Below, piece by piece: positions 58,384 through 64,000 of a stretch of DNA of 64,000 nucleotides (position 1 is the stretch's first letter; each line of letters opens with the position of its first letter). Location of the stretch: NCBI GenBank assembly GCA_037043015.1, contig CM073327.1:16226727-16290726 (forward strand), written 5' to 3'. Position numbers and translations under genes: made by a program. A model generated the notes under the pieces. That model saw only the letters and a list, made by a program, of their open reading frames with translations. It had not been told where the DNA came from and did not search any database. The DNA is from Bryum argenteum. Its lineage: Eukaryota > Streptophyta > Bryopsida > Bryales > Bryaceae.

Positions 58384-61362
58384 ATGGCTTTCAGGGATTC
58401 CTCTTTGGGAGATGCTTCTAAACTAGAAGGGAACCCAAACTATAGCGTTTGGAGTTTCAAGATTAGAAACATGATGTATAGAGAGGATACCTGGAAGCTT
58501 GTAGAACCTCCAGCAGGCACGATAGCTCCCACTGATCCAGCCGAAATTGCGGCTCTTCGAATCCAAAAAAATAAAGCGTTGACAATGATAGCTCTTTCCG
58601 TTCATGACAACGTCATACCGCATATAGTCAATATCACCGAACCAGATGAGTGTTGGGCCGTTTTGAAAAACCTATATGCTAGCAATACTAACTCCAGGAA
58701 GCTCATGTTACGCGGGAAACTGGCCAACCTTAAGATGGAGGAAGGCACATCGATGTCAAGTTTTTTGCAGGTCCTAAAGGAGCTGATCAACGAATTTGCG
58801 TGCATCGGTCAGAACATCTGTGACTCAGAAATCGTTGAGCACGTGCTCATGGCACTTCCGGAGTGTTACGAAGGTCTTGTCAACACCCTCATGTATCGAC
58901 CTGCGCTTCCTACCGTAGCAGAACTCATGACTATTCTCATGCAAGACGAACTTCGACGCGAGATAAAAGGCAAGCGCAACGACGGAGAAGTACTCCTCGT
59001 CAAAGGAGGAACAAAGAAGAACTTTGCCAACAAAAGAGAAGATGGACGACCCAAACAGAAGAAAGCCGGCAGCGAGTGTCATTTCTGCGGCAACAAAGAG
59101 CATTGGATGCGAGCATGCCCAGAACTAGCTGCTGAGCTCAAGAAGCGGAAGGCGGAGAGATCAACGGTAAACTTAATCGATAACTTCGAAGGCGAGGATA
59201 TCGACTCCGGCGACTCAGAGACCGAACTTGCAGTTAACTGCACCGAAATGCATCTTGCAAATGGAAACGGACACCACACAAGCAGTGACTGGTACTTAGA
59301 TAGTGGGGCCACGAAGCACGTAACAGGCCTGAAGGACGCCTTAGAAACCTTAGAATTCGGTAGTCGGTCAAAAGTGAGCACAGCCGGAGGCGAAACGCTC
59401 AACGTAGCAGGCGAAGGAGAAGTGGACTTTTCCACTAGCTCTGGAAAAATAAAATTTGATAACATTTTGTACGTGCCTGGCATTACCAAGAACTTGCTAT
59501 CTGTAGGAACTACAGCTGATAGAAAGGAAAACTTCAAAATCCTTTTCGACTCTGGACAAGCGTGGATACTCAAGGATTTTCCAATCCCTAGAGATCATCA
59601 AGTAGTGGCTACAGGAAGACGCAACAAGCGAAATGGTCTCTACAGATTTCGATCATCAATACTAGAATCTTCTCTGAACAACGTCATCAACCGTGAAGGT
59701 GACTCTTCAAGAGATTCCATGATCCTATGGCACAAGAGACTAGGCCACGCAAACATGAAGACAATCATTTTCATGGCCCAAAAGGCCAAAGCAGTAGGTC
59801 TACCACTTTTCAAACTCTCAAGTTTTGTATGCCAGGCTTGTCAGTTGGGCAAACAATGCCGAACACGAATACCTACGGGAGCATCTCGGCAGAGGGCCAC
59901 AACCTCAACAAGTGCGTGCGCAAGCAGGGCCTCTTTGCCGTCACCACCTCAAGTCACTGTAGCCGACAGTGCTCGACGTGCTACCACACCACTTGCCCTT
60001 CTATATTCAGATCTTTGCGGCCCACTTGCTGTTCCCTCACCGTCAGGCTCCAGGTATATCCTTACAATTACCGATGACTTCAGCAGATATACTTGGATCT
60101 ACTTTCTCAAGAAGAAAAGCGACACCTTGTCTAGATTTCTGTCTTTCAAGACCATGATAGAGCTGCAGGAAGGTTTCAAGATCAAAGCCATACGCTCTGA
60201 CAGGGGAGGTGAGTACACAGCCCTAAACTTTGCAAAATTTTGTGAAGATTCCGGAATTGTGAGGCAGTTCACTCAGTCCTATACGCCACACCAAAATGGA
60301 GTGGCTGAACGTAAGAACAAGAGCTTAGTGGAAAAGGCGAGGAGCATGGCGTTTGACAGCCATCTTCCCGTTCATCTCTGGACCGAGGCTGTCTCAACCG
60401 CAAATTTCTTAATCAATCGAACGGCAACAAGAGCAAATGGAGGTGCTTCACCATATGAGCAGCTGACAGGCTCGAAGCCTTCACTATCCCACCTCAAGGT
60501 ATTCGGGTGCCGCACGTTTGTCCTGGACACATTACCGTCCCGCAAGAAATGGGCACTACGTGCTACTGCATGCATTTTCTTGGGATATGATCATGAATCG
60601 AAAGGCTTCCGCAACTACCATCAGAGTACTGGAAGGATTCTTATTTCCAAAGATGTAAAATTTGACGAATCTTGCTTTCCGCTCATGAGCAACGCTGCAG
60701 ACCAACCCACGCCCGAGACGCATCCTGACTGGTTCTCCTTCGACATCACTAGCTCTTTTGACTCATCGGATCCCTCAACGTCCACTCCACAATTTGTCCC
60801 TACTCAGCTCGAACTCACACGTGACCATGTCTCAACTCCTGCACTAGCTTCTGATCCTGATCCAGAAGCTGCCGAACCTGCCGAACCATCTTCCAGCCAC
60901 ACCAACGAGTCTACATCACCTGCATCACCAAGTCTCAGGTTCACCACTCACGTTCCTATCCAGGAAGACAATTTTTCTATTGACCTCCCGGTGCTTCCGA
61001 TGTTTCCTCTCATGCCCAGCTTCCTTTGCACACGTATCACCGGCGCCCAAGGCCTACTGAACGTGCATCAGAAGCTCCAAGACGCAGCGGCCGCATCAGT
61101 CGAGTTCCATCTCGATTCCAGGATTTTCAACTCAACGGAGTTGAAGTCATCCCGACTGTCAACCTGCCAACTACGGTCCATGAAGCACTTGATCATCCTG
61201 GCTGGAGAACCGCAATGGAAAACGAGTTGGCCTCCATTCACAAGAATGGCACATGGAATCTCGTACCCCTTCCACCTCATTGCAAGGTCATATCTACAAA
61301 ATGGGTTTACCGCATCAAAACGAATGCAGATGGCTCCACCGACAAGCTTAAGGCACGCCTAG
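58384..61362 (+). CDS. copia gag, protease and integrase
   Basis: The frame has 992 codons, the last part being out-of-frame read-through. In order: gag UBN2-type region (NPNYSVWSFKIRNMM, LKNLYASNTNSRKLML), CCHC zinc knuckle from Cys232 (CHFCGNKEHWMRAC), aspartic protease with Asp306 (YLDSGATKHV), integrase zinc finger (WHKRLGHANMKT, CQACQLGKQC), and integrase core with Asp543, Asp606 and Glu642, the last two 35 residues apart. The true frame is lost at about 60985; residues after about 867 (FPLMPSFLC onward) are not the native protein. Confidence 0.93.
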   Translation: MAFRDSSLGDASKLEGNPNYSVWSFKIRNMMYREDTWKLVEPPAGTIAPTDPAEIAALRIQKNKALTMIALSVHDNVIPHIVNITEPDECWAVLKNLYASNTNSRKLMLRGKLANLKMEEGTSMSSFLQVLKELINEFACIGQNICDSEIVEHVLMALPECYEGLVNTLMYRPALPTVAELMTILMQDELRREIKGKRNDGEVLLVKGGTKKNFANKREDGRPKQKKAGSECHFCGNKEHWMRACPELAAELKKRKAERSTVNLIDNFEGEDIDSGDSETELAVNCTEMHLANGNGHHTSSDWYLDSGATKHVTGLKDALETLEFGSRSKVSTAGGETLNVAGEGEVDFSTSSGKIKFDNILYVPGITKNLLSVGTTADRKENFKILFDSGQAWILKDFPIPRDHQVVATGRRNKRNGLYRFRSSILESSLNNVINREGDSSRDSMILWHKRLGHANMKTIIFMAQKAKAVGLPLFKLSSFVCQACQLGKQCRTRIPTGASRQRATTSTSACASRASLPSPPQVTVADSARRATTPLALLYSDLCGPLAVPSPSGSRYILTITDDFSRYTWIYFLKKKSDTLSRFLSFKTMIELQEGFKIKAIRSDRGGEYTALNFAKFCEDSGIVRQFTQSYTPHQNGVAERKNKSLVEKARSMAFDSHLPVHLWTEAVSTANFLINRTATRANGGASPYEQLTGSKPSLSHLKVFGCRTFVLDTLPSRKKWALRATACIFLGYDHESKGFRNYHQSTGRILISKDVKFDESCFPLMSNAADQPTPETHPDWFSFDITSSFDSSDPSTSTPQFVPTQLELTRDHVSTPALASDPDPEAAEPAEPSSSHTNESTSPASPSLRFTTHVPIQEDNFSIDLPVLPMFPLMPSFLCTRITGAQGLLNVHQKLQDAAAASVEFHLDSRIFNSTELKSSRLSTCQLRSMKHLIILAGEPQWKTSWPPFTRMAHGISYPFHLIARSYLQNGFTASKRMQMAPPTSLRHA

Positions 61363-62720
61363 TAGCCAAGGGCTTTCAGCAAAAGGAGGGACAAGATTAC
61401 TCAGAAACATTTGCTCCTGTTGTTAAATGGAATACATTACGCAGCCTGGTTGCCGTTGCCGGTCATCACGGTTGGCAAATCTTTCATCTCGATGTCAAGA
61501 CTGCTTTCCTTAACGGCACCATCGAGGAGGATCTCTACGTCTCTCCACCTCCCAGTTTTGAACCTGCAACCGGATCCTATGCTTGCAAACTGAACAAAGC
61601 TTTATACGGCCTCAAGCAGGCGCTGAGAGCTTGGTACAACACGGTGGACTCGTATTTGCTTAGGCAGGGTCTCAAAAAATCAACGGCAGACTCCAATCTG
61701 TATTATCACAATCGACAAGGTAAACTCACCCTGCTTATCCTATATGTCGATGATGTATACCTCACTGGAGATGATGCTGACCACATCAATTTCATCCGAA
61801 CGGAAATCAAAAAGAAATTTGACATGACAGACCTGGGTTTACTATCTTACTCCCTTGGACTTGAGTTTCTGTTCCTCCCCGAAGGCATCGTCATCACACA
61901 AGGGCATTACGTCCAAAGCATGTTGGCTGAATTTGGGCTTAGTGACTGCCGATCCGTTCCTACACCGATGTTGGAGAAACTCAAGCTTCAGCCTGATATG
62001 GAAGCACCAACGGCTGATGTTGCCCGCTACCAAAGCATGGTCGGTAAGCTCATTTTCTTGACTCACACCCGCCCCGACATATCGTATGCCGTGAGCATCG
62101 TAAGTCGGTTCATGACCTCACCGCAGGAACCTCATGCGCAAGCTGTGAAGCACATTTATCGTTACCTTCAAGGTACTATCGACTTTGCGCTCTTGTATCA
62201 GCGAGGGGAGGAAGAAAACCTTCACGGCTTTACAGACGCCGATTGGGCAGGTGACTCATACGACCGCAAATCAACAACTGGTTATATATTCATGTTGGGG
62301 AGCACACCAATTACTTGGAATAGCAAAAAGCAACCGACAGTGGCTTTGTCATCTACAGAGTCAGAATACATGGCGATTACAGAAGGAACAAAAGAAGCAG
62401 TGTGGCTGCGAAGACTCTTTGGAGAATTAGGAGTCCAAAACTTAGAAAAACCCACCACCTTGTATGGAGACAATCAAGGGAGTCTTAACCTTGCACACAA
62501 TCCAGTATACCATGGACGCACAAAGCACATAGAAGTCAAACATCACTTTATTAGAGAGAAAGTCACATCAGGTGAAATCAGCCTTGAATACACACCCACG
62601 AACGAGCAGTTGGCCGACATCCTGACAAAGGCTTTAGGTAGAACAGCATTTGAGAGGTTAAGAAGCCGACTAGGTCTAGTGAAAATCAATGATCGAAAAC
62701 CTGGACCTTTACTTATTTGA
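61026..62720 (+). CDS. copia reverse transcriptase and RNase H
   Basis: Continues gag-pol in another frame; the native frame resumes between 60982 and about 61000, just after a TGA in this frame at 60981-60983, and ATG 61026 is unlikely to be a true start. It carries the RVT_2 blocks HPGWRTAMENE, KARLVAKGFQQKEG, FHLDVKTAFLNG, the YVDD active site (61743-61754) and the RNase H blocks FTDADWAGD and ALSSTESEYMA. ALYGLKQALRAWY has Leu where the family nearly always has Pro. A net loss of one base explains the frame change. Confidence 0.93.
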   Translation: MHTYHRRPRPTERASEAPRRSGRISRVPSRFQDFQLNGVEVIPTVNLPTTVHEALDHPGWRTAMENELASIHKNGTWNLVPLPPHCKVISTKWVYRIKTNADGSTDKLKARLVAKGFQQKEGQDYSETFAPVVKWNTLRSLVAVAGHHGWQIFHLDVKTAFLNGTIEEDLYVSPPPSFEPATGSYACKLNKALYGLKQALRAWYNTVDSYLLRQGLKKSTADSNLYYHNRQGKLTLLILYVDDVYLTGDDADHINFIRTEIKKKFDMTDLGLLSYSLGLEFLFLPEGIVITQGHYVQSMLAEFGLSDCRSVPTPMLEKLKLQPDMEAPTADVARYQSMVGKLIFLTHTRPDISYAVSIVSRFMTSPQEPHAQAVKHIYRYLQGTIDFALLYQRGEEENLHGFTDADWAGDSYDRKSTTGYIFMLGSTPITWNSKKQPTVALSSTESEYMAITEGTKEAVWLRRLFGELGVQNLEKPTTLYGDNQGSLNLAHNPVYHGRTKHIEVKHHFIREKVTSGEISLEYTPTNEQLADILTKALGRTAFERLRSRLGLVKINDRKPGPLLI

Positions 62721-63018
62721 TAGGAGACTACAAAACCTGCCACTTTCTCGAGCCCACAATAATCACAGCACAGGTCCAAGTATCTACACTTGCAGTTGGG
62801 CTAACTTCTTCATGATTGTCGTCAGCGAGTAGAAAACTGGCTCTTCGAGAGAGCAGACCAAATCTTTTCACAAGTCGGGAATCAAGATCCAAGTCTCCAC
62901 GAATGGACGATTCTCCAGCAAATGTAGAGTAAGGATAAACGTCATCATTACAAGAGAATGTCTTCTCCAAAGCTCGTGTTTCTCCTGAAGCTGAAACGTT
63001 TCAACAATAGGAGACTTT

Positions 63019-63032
63019 GAAACGAGGGAGGG
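63019..63032 (+). promoter_or_regulatory. Polypurine tract
   Basis: GAAACGAGGGAGGG lies immediately before the 3' LTR and would prime plus-strand DNA synthesis. Confidence 0.8.
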
Positions 63033-63285
63033 TGTTGTTGCTGTAACTGCCAAAGCGACTAACTTAGGAAAAGCTGTCTCGGCAGTCACTAGGAAAAGCT
63101 GTCTCGGCAGTCAGTTAGAAACAATATCCGCAGTAACTAGTCGAATAGTCATTCCTATTAAAAAAGTACAGAGTGGCATACTCTAGCTAATCCCAGCATG
63201 GTGGGGCCTCGACCATGGGTATATAAGGATTAGCTAGCCTCACTTTGAAATCATCTGTTTCTGTCTAATATATCGATTCTCTACA
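63033..63285 (+). repeat. 3' LTR of the copia element
   Basis: 253 bp, same ends as the 5' LTR. The differences seen are A/G and T/C in the first doubled block, G/A in AAACARTATCC and G/A in CCTCGRCCATG. Confidence 0.95.
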
Positions 63286-63290
63286 GGTGT

Positions 63291-64000
63291 TTCTAATATG
63301 GACGTGGAGCAGTTGAGAAGCTGTAGATCAAGAGCACTTTGCCACTGGATGTTAAGAGTTACACCTAGATTAGTGTCTGACAATGAGCGGCACTATGTGT
63401 TATTACTGATCAGTTTCCGAGGAAGCTAATATCCTCTGCTCTGTGAACAACTATGACCTAATCCACTGCACCTGGTTTCTATTCATGCAGCGGAAAATCT
63501 AAAGCTGCTTCTGCAAAGGCCCGGCGGAGCTTCGTGGGAAGTGATGTGTCCAATAACTCAGGAGTGGTACGCAACAATGCTCCAAAGGATAGCCCTGACA
63601 ACAAAGAAGTTGAACCGGGAGATGGAGGTATTTTGTCCGAGGCTACCCAGAAGATGGACATTTTTATTCGGCAACTTCTCCTACACTTTCAAGTGCCACA
63701 AAACCAATCAGATCCAAGGACAACGCATTCACATGCATGTCTTGACGTATCTAAATTGATCTTACATTCAAGTATTTCATTCCAAGGCATATGAGCAGCC
63801 ACTACGTACATATGTGCATTTCTTTCCATGGTTTGGTTAGAATGTGCGCATGCACACTTTTCACAGTCAACATACAACCTTCTCATTTCCAAAATATTGT
63901 GTACTTCTTTTAACTTTTTATGCAAACAAGCCCTCAATCCTTTGAATTATTCTTAAGTCCCTCTTTCAATGCAAGGTGAAGATTATTATAGGCTTTTTAT
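63291..64000. other. Right flank with one exon-like open stretch (63489-63794, + strand)
   Basis: After CATGCAG at 63489 a frame reads GKSKAASAKARRSFVGSDVS and stays open to 63794. Basic then Ser/Asn/Asp-rich, it is not recognised; GATGGAG/GTATTT at 63624-63628 could be a donor. At 63958-64000 a phrase CCCTCTTTCAATGCAAGGTG resembles the interior of the 35488-36330 TTAA family, so another copy may begin near the edge. Confidence 0.3.

Larger units (their letters stand above)
58010..63285 (+). mobile_element. Ty1/copia LTR retrotransposon, complete, 5276 bp
   Basis: Two 253-bp LTRs (TG...CA) flank an internal region with primer-binding site, gag-pol and polypurine tract. The target duplication is GGTGT on both sides (58005-58009, 63286-63290). 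By eye the LTRs differ at four positions (about 1.6 percent), so the insertion is fairly recent. The gene order gag, protease, integrase, reverse transcriptase, RNase H is the copia order. One frame change near 60985 breaks gag-pol. Confidence 0.95.

Noticed and set aside
59079-59573. 164-codon minus-strand frame inside copia
   Set aside because: It is the antisense shadow of the protease and gag region.
60960-61030. Programmed frameshift between copia gag-integrase and reverse transcriptase
   Set aside because: No canonical slippery heptamer in the right frame was seen, and the downstream frame has a TGA just before the required crossing point. Copia elements normally use one frame, so a mutation is simpler.
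56690-63794. Single gene joining the peptide frame at 56690 to the exon-like stretch at 63489 across the copia element
   Set aside because: The donor after codon CTA leaves phase 0, while the open frame after the CATGCAG acceptor needs two bases from the previous exon. The reading frames do not join.
1-64000. CRISPR array, operon, rRNA or tRNA genes
   Set aside because: No array of equal direct repeats with unique spacers, no polycistronic packing, and no tRNA or rRNA recognised by eye; a tRNA scan would be needed to exclude tRNAs fully.

Overview
This window comes from the nuclear genome of a land plant. It has split genes with GT-AG introns of about 70 to 900 bp, a plastid-targeted sugar kinase, a Golgi-type galacturonosyltransferase, plant CACTA and Ty1/copia elements, and AT-rich spacers full of repeats. 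A recognisable piggyBac transposon with a family of TTAA-bounded short elements is unusual for a flowering plant, so a bryophyte, lycophyte or fern is my guess; that is inference, not something the sequence proves.

Layout. From 1 to about 15.0 kb the window is mostly transposons: the N-terminal part of a Transposase_24 gene runs off the left edge, a complete but decayed piggyBac element lies at 1591-5739 with TTAA on both sides, and a decayed CACTA (Tnp2) transposase occupies 8024-13603 with duplicated repeat-rich sequence upstream. From 15.5 to 20 kb there are broken genes: a receptor-kinase relic, a METTL13-like methyltransferase fragment, and an orphan last exon of a 2-oxoglutarate dioxygenase. 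From 20 to 30 kb I find no gene, only short TTAA elements, a foldback and a poly(A) retroposon with target duplications. Three intact multi-exon genes follow, all on the + strand: a 2OG-Fe(II) dioxygenase (30605-34369, 6 exons, 377 aa), a plastid fructokinase (40145-43238, 7 exons, 386 aa) and a GAUT-type GT8 glycosyltransferase (48792-51860, 5 exons, 554 aa). The promoter and first two exons of the GAUT gene are present twice in tandem, the upstream copy being dead. From 53.6 to 57 kb there are small open frames encoding short membrane-type peptides, two of them apparently tandem relatives. A nearly intact Ty1/copia element with 253-bp LTRs and a GGTGT target duplication fills 58010-63285.

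The genes do not form an operon or an obvious pathway cluster. Fructokinase and the galacturonosyltransferase both belong broadly to sugar and cell-wall metabolism, but their proximity is probably chance. The most distinctive feature is the set of TTAA-bounded elements: at least one transposase-bearing piggyBac, several short non-autonomous relatives, and a case where the piggyBac element has inserted into the TTAA inside another element's own terminal repeat.
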